Shown here: in pieces, positions 7,822 through 16,071 of the stretch
Numbering within the stretch: the stretch's first letter is position 1
Layout of the letters: each line of letters begins with the position of its first letter
Assembly: GCA_029558955.1 (NCBI GenBank)
Contig: JAKQCW010000242.1
Coordinates: forward strand, 1-45,230
DNA: 45,230 nt
DNA from: Chloroflexota bacterium
Lineage (GTDB): Bacteria; Chloroflexota; Anaerolineae; JAAEKA01
Direction: 5' to 3'
Notes under the pieces: generated by a model
Seen by the model: only the letters and a program-made list of their open reading frames with translations
Databases searched by the model: none
What the model was told of the DNA's origin: nothing
Made by a program: the position numbers and the translations under genes

Positions 7822-8475
7822 ATGACCCAAACCGACCTCTACGAATCGATTATCCGCCGCATCGCCGACCTGAGCGAGGAGAGCTTGCAGCAGCTTTCCC
7901 AGTTCATCGCGTTCCTCAAGTGGCAGGAAGAGCAGTGGCGCGAGTGGGACGATGACGAGCTGCGCTTTGATCGGGGCGACGCCGAAGACGCGGCCGCGCC
8001 GCCGCTCAGCCACGCCAGCCGCTGGGTGTATGACCTGATCGAACAGTTCGATCAGGCCACGGTGACCGCCACCCAGACCAGCCAGGGCATGGAGGTGCGC
8101 GTTGCGCCGGCCGTCTGCGCGCTGGAGCAACGGCTCTCCATCTGGCAGCATCCCCCGACAGCCGGCGCCTCGGTGGTGCAATATCAGCTCCATGTGCCGG
8201 CTGATGTGACGCGGCTGCGCTTCCGCTCCAAGGTGGGCATCCGCGATGGCGCGCTGATCGCCGAAAGCCCCGACAATTTCGTCGCCTTTCGTCTCTACGT
8301 CAACGGGGTGCGGCTGTGGAGCGTCACCAAGAACACCGTTGCCTGGGACGATGTCTCGGTCGACCTGCCCACCCTGGCCGGCCAGTCCGCCACCATCCAG
8401 CTTGTCACCGACGGCCTGGGCGATGCACGCTGGAACTGGGCGGTGTGGGGCACGCCGTTGTTGGTGGGCGAGTAG
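7822..8475 (+). CDS. Hypothetical protein, short helical head plus beta-sandwich-like domain
   Basis: 217 residues from the ATG at 7822; no clear ribosome site. The first ~35 residues (MTQTDLYESIIRRIADLSEE onward, then LQQLSQFIAFLKWQEE) resemble the helical N-terminus of small DUF2281-type antitoxin-like proteins. An acidic linker follows, then about 150 residues rich in beta strands (YQLHVPADVTRLRFRSKVG, FVAFRLYVNGVRLWS, WNWAVWGTPLLV). These recall a jelly-roll carbohydrate-binding or NPCBM-like domain. There is no signal peptide. The combination is not one I can name, and the product is unknown. It has its own promoter. Confidence 0.6.
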   Translation: MTQTDLYESIIRRIADLSEESLQQLSQFIAFLKWQEEQWREWDDDELRFDRGDAEDAAAPPLSHASRWVYDLIEQFDQATVTATQTSQGMEVRVAPAVCALEQRLSIWQHPPTAGASVVQYQLHVPADVTRLRFRSKVGIRDGALIAESPDNFVAFRLYVNGVRLWSVTKNTVAWDDVSVDLPTLAGQSATIQLVTDGLGDARWNWAVWGTPLLVGE

Positions 8476-8532
8476 AGGAAAGGCCGCGTCGATGCCCCAT
8501 GATCGCTAGTACATGTCGGCCTAAATCGGTCT

Positions 8533-8696
8533 TAACTCACTGCTCAAGCCGGTTCCGTGAACCGGCGGCGTTGTGGGCACAAACCCGGCGGATCACGGAT
8601 CCGCCGGGAGCAGATAACTCACTGCTCAAGCCGGTTCCGTGAACCGGCGGCGTTGTGGGCGCAAACCCGGCGGATCACGGATCCGCCGGGAGCAGG
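8533..8696. repeat. Exact-type tandem duplication (2 x 82 bases) with two palindromes
   Basis: Copies 8533-8614 and 8615-8696 are nearly identical. Each carries CCGGTTCCGTGAACCGG, the same palindrome as the 14.2-14.7 kb array, and CCCGGCGGATCACGGATCCG, part of a second palindrome. It fills most of the 297-base gap before the CoA ligase gene. Confidence 0.88.
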
Positions 8697-8772
8697 TAAA
8701 CTGAAGAGTCATTTACGCCAACTTGTACTAGGTCAGTGATCACAACCGTGAAAGACAGCTGAGGAGCGTCGT

Positions 8773-10911
8773 ATGGCAGATTTCGAGTTTGGCGGCGACA
8801 TTGTCTGGCGGCCCACCGCTGAGTATATCGAGGGCAGCCACTTGCAGCGCTTCATGCAGCAGCACGGCATCGCCTCCTGGCCTGAGCTGCACCGGCGTTC
8901 GGTGGAGGATGTGGCCTGGTTCACCGATGCCATGCTGCATTATCTGGACATTCACTTCGACACCCCTTACAGCCAGATTCTCGATCTGTCACAGGGCCTG
9001 GCATGGCCGCGCTGGTGCGTCGGCGGCCAGATGAACATCGTCGACAGTTGCCTGGACAAGTGGCTGGGGACGCCGCGGGAAGATGCCATCGCGCTGCGCT
9101 TCGAGAGCGAGGATGGCCAGGTGCAGACGCTGACCTATCGCCAGTTGCACACCGAGGTGGAGCGGGCCGCGGCCGGCCTGCGCCGCCTGGGCCTGGGCAA
9201 GGGAGATGCCATCGGGCTGTTCATGCCCATGATCCCGGAGATCGCCATTGCGCTGCTGGCCATCGCCCGCATCGGCGGGGTGATCCTGCCCCTTTTCTCC
9301 GGCTATGGCGCGGGCGCCGTGGCCACCCGCCTGGCCGACGCCGAGGCCAAGGCGCTTTTCACCGTGGATGGCGTGCTGCGCCGCGGCCGGGCTGTTCCGA
9401 TGAAGCCCACGGCTGATGAAGCGGCCGCGCAGGTCGCGACGATCCGGCATGTGATCGTCGTCCGTCGCACCGGGCAGGAGACGCCGTGGGCGGCAGGGCG
9501 CGATCTGTGGTGGGACGATCTGGTGCGGGCTCGGTCGGAGACCGGCCCGAGCGATGAGGCGGCTCGGTCGGAGACCGGCCTGAGCAGCGAGGCGGATCGG
9601 TCGGAGACCGGCCTGAGCGGCGGGGAGGCTCGGTCGGAGACCGGCCTGAGCGGCGGGGAGGCTCGGTCGGAGACCGGCCCGAGCGGTGGGGAGGCTCGGT
9701 CGGAGGCCGGCCCGTATCTGGCTGGCTCTGAACCCACCTCCGCCGAAGACCTGCTGCTGCTGATCTACACCTCCGGCACCACCGGGCGACCCAAGGGCGC
9801 GGTGCACACCCACTGCGGCTTCCCGCTCAAGGCGGCGATGGACATGGCGCTGGGGCTGGACCTGCGCCAGGAGGATGTGCTCTACTGGATGACCGACATG
9901 GGCTGGATGATGGGGCCGTGGGAGGTGTTCGGCGTGCTGTTGCTGGGCAGCACCATGCTGTTCTACGACGGCGCGCCCGACTACCCGGACGTGGACCGGC
10001 TGTGGCAACTGGTGGAACGCCATCAGATCAGCGCGCTGGGCGTTTCGCCGACGCTGATCCGCTCGCTGATGCAGCATGGCGACGAACCGGTGCGACGCCA
10101 TGACCTCTCCAGCCTGCGCCTGCTGGCCAGCACCGGCGAGCCGTGGAACCCCGCGCCCTGGCTGTGGCTCTTCGACACGGTGGGCGGCGGTCGCTGCCCG
10201 ATCATCAACTACTCCGGCGGCACCGAGATCTCCGGCGGCATCGTCATGGGCAACGTGCTGCTGCCGCTCAAGCCCTGCGCCTTCTCCGGCCCCAACGTGG
10301 GCATGGCCGCCGATGTGGTGGACGAAGCGGGCCAGAGCGTGCGGGAGCAGGTGGGCGAGCTGGTGGTGCGCCAGCCCTGGATCGGCATGACCAGGGGCTT
10401 CTGGCGCGATCCGGAGCGCTATCTGGAGACCTACTGGAGCCGCTGGCCGGGGGTGTGGGTGCATGGCGACTGGGCCGCGGTGGACGGCGACGGACTCTGG
10501 TACATCCTGGGCCGCTCCGACGACACCATCAAGGTGGCCGGCAAGCGGCTGGGGCCGGCTGAGGTGGAGACGGTGTTGGTACATCACCCGGCCGTGGTCG
10601 AGGCCGGCGCCATCGGCGTGCCTGATGAGATCAAAGGACAGGCGCTGGTGATTTTCTGCGTGTTGGCCCCTGGCTTCGCGCCCACCGCCGATCTGGCAAC
10701 AGAGCTGCGCCAGCAGGTGGCTGAAGAGATGGGCAAGCCGCTGACCCCCAAGGCCATCGTTTTCGTCCCGGACCTGCCCAAGACCCGCAACGCCAAGGTC
10801 ATGCGCCGCGTCCTGCGCGCCGCCTACCTGGGCGAGCCGGCCGGCGACCTAAGCGCGCTGGTCAACCCGGAGGTCGTGGAGCAGATTCACGCTGCCGGGA
10901 CCAAGAGCTGA
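8773..10911 (+). CDS. AMP-forming acyl/acetyl-CoA synthetase-like enzyme with repeat insert
   Basis: It activates a carboxylic acid to its CoA thioester through an acyl-adenylate. The 712-residue protein starts at 8773 behind GAGGAG. An acetyl-CoA-synthetase-type N-terminal region is followed by the P-loop YTSGTTGRPKG (332-342), YSGGTEISGG, the VHGDWAAVDGDGLWYILGRSDD hinge region (GD...GR motif) and the catalytic lysine 675 in KTRNAKVMRR. Residues 253-318 are six tandem 11-residue copies (RSETG(P/L)S-type) not expected in the family. They lie just before the P-loop, and without them the length is the usual ~645. The acyl-CoA dehydrogenase two genes downstream suggests short- or branched-chain acid catabolism. 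The substrate cannot be read from sequence. Confidence 0.9.
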   Translation: MADFEFGGDIVWRPTAEYIEGSHLQRFMQQHGIASWPELHRRSVEDVAWFTDAMLHYLDIHFDTPYSQILDLSQGLAWPRWCVGGQMNIVDSCLDKWLGTPREDAIALRFESEDGQVQTLTYRQLHTEVERAAAGLRRLGLGKGDAIGLFMPMIPEIAIALLAIARIGGVILPLFSGYGAGAVATRLADAEAKALFTVDGVLRRGRAVPMKPTADEAAAQVATIRHVIVVRRTGQETPWAAGRDLWWDDLVRARSETGPSDEAARSETGLSSEADRSETGLSGGEARSETGLSGGEARSETGPSGGEARSEAGPYLAGSEPTSAEDLLLLIYTSGTTGRPKGAVHTHCGFPLKAAMDMALGLDLRQEDVLYWMTDMGWMMGPWEVFGVLLLGSTMLFYDGAPDYPDVDRLWQLVERHQISALGVSPTLIRSLMQHGDEPVRRHDLSSLRLLASTGEPWNPAPWLWLFDTVGGGRCPIINYSGGTEISGGIVMGNVLLPLKPCAFSGPNVGMAADVVDEAGQSVREQVGELVVRQPWIGMTRGFWRDPERYLETYWSRWPGVWVHGDWAAVDGDGLWYILGRSDDTIKVAGKRLGPAEVETVLVHHPAVVEAGAIGVPDEIKGQALVIFCVLAPGFAPTADLATELRQQVAEEMGKPLTPKAIVFVPDLPKTRNAKVMRRVLRAAYLGEPAGDLSALVNPEVVEQIHAAGTKS
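9529..9726 (+). repeat. Six 33-base repeats in frame within the CoA ligase gene
   Basis: Six units of 33 bases begin (G)CTCGGTCGGAGACCGGCC and end with a variable GAG/GCG spacer. They encode RSETGPSDEAA, RSETGLSSEAD, RSETGLSGGEA (twice), RSETGPSGGEA and a divergent last copy. The core is the reverse complement of the queG repeat at 252-320. It is read here as RSETG and in queG as VGDRPE, so the DNA is conserved but the peptide is not. Confidence 0.9.
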
Positions 10912-10914
10912 CCG

Positions 10915-11943
10915 ATGGAACCTATTGTCAATCCACACGATCGGTTTTTCCGCCACGTGTTCTCCCAGCAGGAGACCGCGGCGGATTTCTTGCGCAGCTA
11001 CTTGCCTCCAGACGTTGCCGAGCTGCTGGACTTCTCGACACTGGAGTTAGCCAAGGACTCCTTTGTCGACGATGAGCTACGACAGCATTTCTCTGACCTG
11101 CTCTACCAGGTGCAGCGCTTCGATGCGCAGCCGACCTACGTTTATGTCCTGTTCGAGCACAAAAGCTATCCAGAGATTCTGATTTCATTGCAGTTGCTGC
11201 GCTACATGACGCAGATTTGGGATCTTGCTGTGCGTCAGAAATCAAGGTTCATCCCCATTCTGCCCATCGTCGTCTATCATGGCCGGACTGAATGGCGCCT
11301 GCCGCGCAACTTCGCAGGATTGTTCGATCTGCCTCAGCCGATGGGTGAGTTTTTCCCGGACTTCCGCTATTGGTTGGTTGATCTGTCCAGCATGGAGGAT
11401 GCAGACATCAAAGGAGAGGTTCTGGCGCAGGTGGCGATGCTGACGCTCAAGCACATCCTCCAGAACGACCTGGACGCCAGTGTGCGCGCCATGACCCCCT
11501 TGCTGGTCGAACTTGCACGACAAAAAACCGGTTTGCAGTTTTTGGAAACCTGGCTACGATACCTGGCACAGGGTACGAATAAGATCGATGAACAGACGCT
11601 TAAAGATGTGGTCGAGGAAGTTTCCTCGATCGGAGGTGTGACTATGCCAACGCTTGCAGAGATTTGGACAGAACGAGGATATCAGCAGGGCCTGCAACAG
11701 GGCATGCAACAGGGCATGCAACAGGGCCTGCAGCAGGGCCTGCAGCAGGGCAGAGAAGAGGGCGTCCGCGACAGCCTGCTGGCCAGCATCGAGATTCTGC
11801 TGGAGATCAGGTTTGGCATCGACGGCTTGCGGCTGATGCCCGAGATCCGCAAAATCCATGATACCGACGTGCTGCGCGCTGTGCAGAACGGCGTGAAAGC
11901 GGCGCAAATTCCCGCCGACGTGCGGCGCATCTATACCAACTGA
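10915..11943 (+). CDS. Rpn/PD-(D/E)XK nuclease family protein
   Basis: 342 residues, beginning 3 bases after the CoA ligase stop. The N-terminus NPHDRFFRHVFSQQETAADFL and the catalytic pattern Asp61 (SDLLYQV) with Glu81-x-Lys83 (LFEHKS) match the Rpn (transposase_31) family. Its E. coli members are DNA endonucleases that promote RecA-independent recombination. Residues 257-283 are a run of (L/M)QQG repeats from a 12-base tandem repeat, common before the C-terminus in this family. Rpn genes are often mobile and repeat-variable. Its place inside an apparent acyl-CoA operon looks like an insertion rather than a functional link. Confidence 0.88.
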   Translation: MEPIVNPHDRFFRHVFSQQETAADFLRSYLPPDVAELLDFSTLELAKDSFVDDELRQHFSDLLYQVQRFDAQPTYVYVLFEHKSYPEILISLQLLRYMTQIWDLAVRQKSRFIPILPIVVYHGRTEWRLPRNFAGLFDLPQPMGEFFPDFRYWLVDLSSMEDADIKGEVLAQVAMLTLKHILQNDLDASVRAMTPLLVELARQKTGLQFLETWLRYLAQGTNKIDEQTLKDVVEEVSSIGGVTMPTLAEIWTERGYQQGLQQGMQQGMQQGLQQGLQQGREEGVRDSLLASIEILLEIRFGIDGLRLMPEIRKIHDTDVLRAVQNGVKAAQIPADVRRIYTN

Positions 11944-11982
11944 TTGAACTGAAGACTTTGCTGAGACAAGGAGGTCTCACCT

Positions 11983-13125
11983 ATGGATTTCCGTCTGACC
12001 GACGAGCAGGAAGGCGTCCGCCGGCTGGTGCGGGACGTCGTGGAGAAGGAAGTCAAGCCGCTGGCGGCCCACACCGATGAGACGGGCGAGTTCCCCTGGG
12101 GACCGCTGCGCACCATGGCCGGGCTGGGCTTGCTGGGGCTGAACATCCCGGAGCCTTACGGCGGCGCCGGGGCGGACCATGTCAGCGCGGCTATTCTGGT
12201 GGAGGAGATCGGCCGCGGCTGCGGCTCCACCGGGTTGATCGTGGCCGCGCATCTGGGATTGGCCTGCGGGCCGCTCAACAAGTTCGGCAGCGAGGCGCAG
12301 AAGCAGCGCTTTCTGGTCCCCCTGGCGCGCGGCGAGGCCATCGGCTGCCTGGGCCTGACCGAGCCAGGCGCCGGCTCTGACCTGGCCGGGGGCGTGCGCA
12401 CCTTCGCCGAGAAGCAGGGGGACGCCTGGGTGATCAACGGCAGCAAGATGTGGCTGACCAACGGCGCCGAGGCCAAAACGGCCATCCTGCTCTGTCGCAC
12501 CGACCGGGCCGGCGGCAGTCGCTCCTTGAGCCAGATCATCGTCCCCACCGACACGCCCGGCCTCAGCTTTGGCAAGCCGGAGAAAAAGATGGGCCTGAAC
12601 GGCAGCCACACCTACGCGGTGAGCATCGAGAACGTCACCGTGCCGCTGGAAAATGTGCTGGGCCGCGAGGGCTATGGCCTGCACCAGACGCTGGAGGCGC
12701 TGGACGGCGGGCGCGTTGCCATCGGTGCGCTCAGCGTTGGCCTGGCCCAGGCGGCCTACGAGGCGGCCGTGGCCTACGCCAAGGAGCGCAAAACCTTCGG
12801 CAAGGCCATCGCCGAGCACCAGGCCATCCAGGAAAAGATCGCCAACATGGCCACCACCATCGAGGCCGCGCGCTGGCTGGTCTACCGGGCGGCCTGGCTG
12901 CGCGACCAGGGCCAGCCTTTCACGCTGATCGCGGCCCAGGCCAAGCTCTTCGCCACCGAGATCGCCGAGAAGGTCTGCTTCGACGCCATCCAGATCCACG
13001 GCGGCTACGGCTACAGCCGCGAGTATCCGGTGGAGCGCATCTACCGCGACAACCGGCTGATGGCCATCGGCGAGGGCACCAGCGAGATCCAGCGCATGGT
13101 CATCGCGCGGGCGGTGCTGGCGTGA
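11983..13125 (+). CDS. Acyl-CoA dehydrogenase
   Basis: FAD enzyme that oxidises acyl-CoA to 2-enoyl-CoA and passes electrons to ETF. 380 residues is standard, and AAGGAG lies ahead of the ATG. It shows LGLTEPGAGSDLAG (FAD/substrate loop), WLTNGAEA, the FGKAIAEHQAIQ helix, QIHGGYGYSREYPVERIYRD and the catalytic base Glu364 in GEGTSEIQR. Glu at this position is typical of short-chain, butyryl- and 2-methyl-branched enzymes. Likely works with the CoA synthetase at 8773. Confidence 0.94.
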   Translation: MDFRLTDEQEGVRRLVRDVVEKEVKPLAAHTDETGEFPWGPLRTMAGLGLLGLNIPEPYGGAGADHVSAAILVEEIGRGCGSTGLIVAAHLGLACGPLNKFGSEAQKQRFLVPLARGEAIGCLGLTEPGAGSDLAGGVRTFAEKQGDAWVINGSKMWLTNGAEAKTAILLCRTDRAGGSRSLSQIIVPTDTPGLSFGKPEKKMGLNGSHTYAVSIENVTVPLENVLGREGYGLHQTLEALDGGRVAIGALSVGLAQAAYEAAVAYAKERKTFGKAIAEHQAIQEKIANMATTIEAARWLVYRAAWLRDQGQPFTLIAAQAKLFATEIAEKVCFDAIQIHGGYGYSREYPVERIYRDNRLMAIGEGTSEIQRMVIARAVLA

Positions 13126-13152
13126 TTCGTGATGCGTAACAGGAGACATCTT

Positions 13153-14157
13153 ATGCCCCGCCCAGTCACCCTCTTCAGCGGCCAATGGGCCGACCTGCCC
13201 TTCGACACCTTCTGTCAAAAAGCCGCCTCCTTTGGCTACGACGGCGTGGAGATCGCCTGCTCCGGCGATCATTTCGAGGTGGACAAGGCGCTGGAACAGG
13301 ACGGCTATCTCCAAGGCCGCCGGGACATCCTCAACCGGCACGGCCTGCGCTGCCTGGCCATCAGCAACCACCTGGTGGGCCAGTGCGTGGCCGACCGCAT
13401 CGACGAGCGCCACGCGGCCATCCTGCCGCCCCGCCTCTTCGGCGACGGCCGGGAGGAGGGCGTGCGCGCCCGCGCGGCCGAGGAGATGAAGAACACCGCG
13501 CGCGCCGCGGCCAGCTTCGGCGTCCCGGTGGTGCCCGGCTTCACCGGCTCCCCCATCTGGCACATGGTCTACTCCTTTCCGCCCAACCCGGCCAGCTTTC
13601 TGGCCAGGGGACTGGCGCTTTTTGCCGAGCTGTGGACGCCGATTCTTGACGTGTTTCAAGCGGTGGGCGTGAAGTTCGCCCTGGAGGTACACCCCACCGA
13701 GATCGCTTTCGACATAGCCAGCGCCGAGAACGCGCTGAACGCGCTGAACCGTCACCCGGCCTTTGGCTTCAACTATGATCCCAGCCACCTGGTCTATCAA
13801 AACGTGGACTACGTGGGCTTCATCCGCAAATTCGCCGATCGCATCTTCCACGTCCACATGAAGGACGCCTATCGCGCGCCCTATCCCACCGAGGCGGGCG
13901 TCTTCGGCGGCCATTTGGACTTCGGCGATCACCGCCGCGCCTGGGATTTCCGCTCGCTGGGCCGCGGCTCGGTCAACTTCGAGGAGATCATCCGCGCGCT
14001 GAACGACATCGGCTACCAAGGCCCGCTGTCGGTGGAATGGGAAGACAGCAAGATGGACCGCGAGCACGGCGCGGCCGAGTCCTGCGCCTTCGTCCGGCGG
14101 CTGGACTTCCCCCCCTCAGCCGTGGCCTTCGACGCGGCCTTTGCGGCGAAACGATGA
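13153..14157 (+). CDS. Sugar phosphate isomerase/epimerase (TIM barrel, AP-endonuclease-2 family)
   Basis: 334 residues from the ATG at 13153, behind AGGAG; an in-frame upstream start at 13129 lacks a ribosome site. A xylose-isomerase-like TIM barrel is shown by the metal-binding residues in [13 protein letters not shown] (Glu), [10 protein letters not shown] (Asp, His), HVHMKDA (His) and [11 protein letters not shown] (Glu). Such proteins interconvert or dehydrate sugars and inositols. It frequently accompanies a Gfo/Idh/MocA oxidoreductase, as here at 14823. The two probably share a sugar or inositol substrate, though a long repeat array separates them. Confidence 0.88.
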   Translation: MPRPVTLFSGQWADLPFDTFCQKAASFGYDGVEIACSGDHFEVDKALEQDGYLQGRRDILNRHGLRCLAISNHLVGQCVADRIDERHAAILPPRLFGDGREEGVRARAAEEMKNTARAAASFGVPVVPGFTGSPIWHMVYSFPPNPASFLARGLALFAELWTPILDVFQAVGVKFALEVHPTEIAFDIASAENALNALNRHPAFGFNYDPSHLVYQNVDYVGFIRKFADRIFHVHMKDAYRAPYPTEAGVFGGHLDFGDHRRAWDFRSLGRGSVNFEEIIRALNDIGYQGPLSVEWEDSKMDREHGAAESCAFVRRLDFPPSAVAFDAAFAAKR

Positions 14158-14190
14158 AAGGTGAATGATGAACGGTGAGGGTAGCTCGTA

Positions 14191-14700
14191 GCTCTGGCCG
14201 GTTCCATGAACCGGCGGCAGCAAGTGCGTAGTTTGACGCTCTTGCCGGTTCCATGAACCGGCGGCAGCAAGTGCGTAATTTGACGCTCTGGCCGGTTCCA
14301 TGAACCGGCGGCAGCAAGTGCGTAGTTTGACGCTCTGGCCAGTTCCATGAACCGGCGGGAATAGAAGCCCACCGTTCACTGTTTACGACGCTCTGGCCGG
14401 TTCCATGAACCGGCGGCAGCAAGTGCGTAATTTGACGCTCTTGCCAGTTCCATGAACCGGCGGAAATCGAAGCCCACCGTTCACTGTTTACGACGCTCTT
14501 GCCGGTTCCGTGAACCGGCGGGCAGCAAGTGCGTAGTTTGACGCTCTGGCCGGTTCCATGAACCGGCGGAAATCGAAGCCCACCGTTCACTGTTTACGAC
14601 GCTCCTGCCGGTTCCGTGAACCGGCGGCAGCAAGTGCGTAGTTTGACGCTCTTGCCAGTTCCATGAACCGGCGGAAATAGAAGCCCACCGTTCACTGTTT
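14191..14700. repeat. Ten-copy palindromic repeat array with two alternating linkers
   Basis: Core GGCC(G/A)GTTCC(A/G)TGAACCGG occurs ten times. Linker A (CAGCAAGTGCGTA then TTTGACGCTC) follows copies 1, 2, 3, 5, 7 and 9. Linker B (GAAGCCCACCGTTCACTGTT then TACGACGCTC) follows copies 4, 6, 8 and 10. From copy 4 on, A and B units alternate, so the array grew by duplicating an A+B pair. The arms can form a hairpin at each unit. The gap 14158-14822 has no gene. Confidence 0.92.
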
Positions 14701-14720
14701 ACTGTTCACCGTTCGCACCC

Positions 14721-14788
14721 GCCGGCGGGCCAAACGTTGGGTTCGATACGCCTCAGAAGGCTACTCAACCAACGTTTGGCCCGCCGGC
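14721..14788. repeat. Long hairpin element (20-base-pair stem)
   Basis: Left arm GCCGGCGGGCCAAACGTTGG (14721-14740) and a perfectly complementary right arm (14769-14788) enclose 28 bases containing GCCTCAGAAGGCTAC. Pieces recur at 18766-18810 (GCCGGCTGAGCAGTTACAC and AACGTTTGGCCC) and at 30447-30539 (TAGCCTTCTGAGGCGTA and GCCGCCGGCTGAGCAG). It is a dispersed non-autonomous palindromic repeat. Confidence 0.85.
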
Positions 14789-14822
14789 TGAGCAGTTACA
14801 CCGTTCACTGAAAGAGACCCCC

Positions 14823-16016
14823 ATGAGCGAATCCTCATTTTCCACCATGGCGGCCGCGGCCGGCAGCAGCGGCGAGGCGCCGACGGTCGGCGTGGGCATG
14901 CTGGGCTATGCCTTCATGGGCAAAGCGCACAGCAACGCCCTGAAAAAGCTGCCCTACATGCTCTATCCGCCGGTGGCCATCCCTGAACTGGTCGCCATCG
15001 CCGGCCGCAACGAGGCGGCCGTGGCTGAGGCCGCCCGGCGCTTTGGCTACCGCAAGGCCACCACCGACTGGCGCGCGCTGGTCGAGGACCCTGCGGTGCA
15101 GCTGCTGGACAACGTCGGCCCCAACAACCTGCACGCCGCGCCGTCGATCCTGGCCGCGCAGTTGGGCAAGCATGTGTTGTGCGAAAAGCCGCTGGCCCGC
15201 AGCGCGGCCGAGGCCAAGGCCATGTGGGACGCGGTCGAGCAGGCCGGCGTCAAGCACATGACGGCCTTCAACTACCGCTTCGTGCCGGCCGTGCGCATGC
15301 TCCGGGAGCTGATCGACCAGGGCGCGCTGGGCCGCATCTACCACTGGCGCGCGGTCTACCTGCAAGAGTGGATCATGCCCCACTACGCCTCGCCCATGAT
15401 CTGGCGGCTGGAGAAGGAGACGGCCGGCAGCGGCGCGCTGGGCGACCTGGGGGCACACATCATCGACCTGGCCCATTACCTGGTGGGCGACATCAAGAGC
15501 GTCTCGGCCCTGACCAAGACCTTCATCCAGCAGCGCGACCGGGAGGAGGGCGGCAGCGGCGTGGTGGACGTGGATGATGCCTTCGCCGCGGCCGTGGAGT
15601 TCACCAACGGCGCCATCGGCACCCTGGAGAGCACCCGCTTCGCCGCCGGCCGCAAGAACTACAACAGCTTCGAGATCAACGCCGAGAAAGGCTCGGTGCG
15701 CTTCAACCTGGAGCGCCTGAACGAGGCGGAGATCTTCTGGGTGGACGAGGAACCCAAGGCCACCCAGGGCTGGCACAACGTGCTGGTCAGCGAAAGCCAT
15801 CACCCCTGGTGGAAGCACTGGTGGCCGCAGGGGCACATCATCGGCTGGGAGCACACCTTCGTCCACGAGCTCAACCACCTGTTGGATGCCATCGTCAACG
15901 ACCAGCCGGTCGGCCCCCACGGCGCCACCTTCGAGGACGGCTATCGCTGCGCCGTGGTCTGCGACGCCATCGTCGAATCAGCGCAAAGCGGCCGACGCGC
16001 GGACATCAGGTATTGA
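14823..16016 (+). CDS. Gfo/Idh/MocA family oxidoreductase
   Basis: 397 residues; NAD(P)-dependent sugar or inositol dehydrogenase family. A Rossmann fold opens at about residue 22 ([21 protein letters not shown]), followed by [34 protein letters not shown] and the conserved [14 protein letters not shown]. The C-terminal domain carries [20 protein letters not shown], with the His pair of the catalytic region. It lies 56 bases upstream of xylA. Role inferred: sugar oxidation or epimerisation in the same pathway as the 13153 isomerase and xylA/xylB. Substrate not determinable. Confidence 0.92.
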   Translation: MSESSFSTMAAAAGSSGEAPTVGVGMLGYAFMGKAHSNALKKLPYMLYPPVAIPELVAIAGRNEAAVAEAARRFGYRKATTDWRALVEDPAVQLLDNVGPNNLHAAPSILAAQLGKHVLCEKPLARSAAEAKAMWDAVEQAGVKHMTAFNYRFVPAVRMLRELIDQGALGRIYHWRAVYLQEWIMPHYASPMIWRLEKETAGSGALGDLGAHIIDLAHYLVGDIKSVSALTKTFIQQRDREEGGSGVVDVDDAFAAAVEFTNGAIGTLESTRFAAGRKNYNSFEINAEKGSVRFNLERLNEAEIFWVDEEPKATQGWHNVLVSESHHPWWKHWWPQGHIIGWEHTFVHELNHLLDAIVNDQPVGPHGATFEDGYRCAVVCDAIVESAQSGRRADIRY

Positions 16017-16071
16017 CCAGGCACAGTCTGAGACCGTAGCGCCCATCCCATACCCCACAAAGGTTCCCCCC

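Noticed and set aside
11977..14067. Leftward 696-codon frame over the dehydrogenase and isomerase
   Set aside because: Runs opposite to two clearly identified genes and has no family similarity.
13988..14590. Leftward frames repeating PPVHGTGQSV / FMEPARAS
   Set aside because: Translations of the repeat array only.
14191..14700. Regular palindromic repeats that could be taken for a CRISPR array
   Set aside because: The sequences between the palindromes are only two types and repeat exactly, so they are not unique spacers; no cas gene is present.
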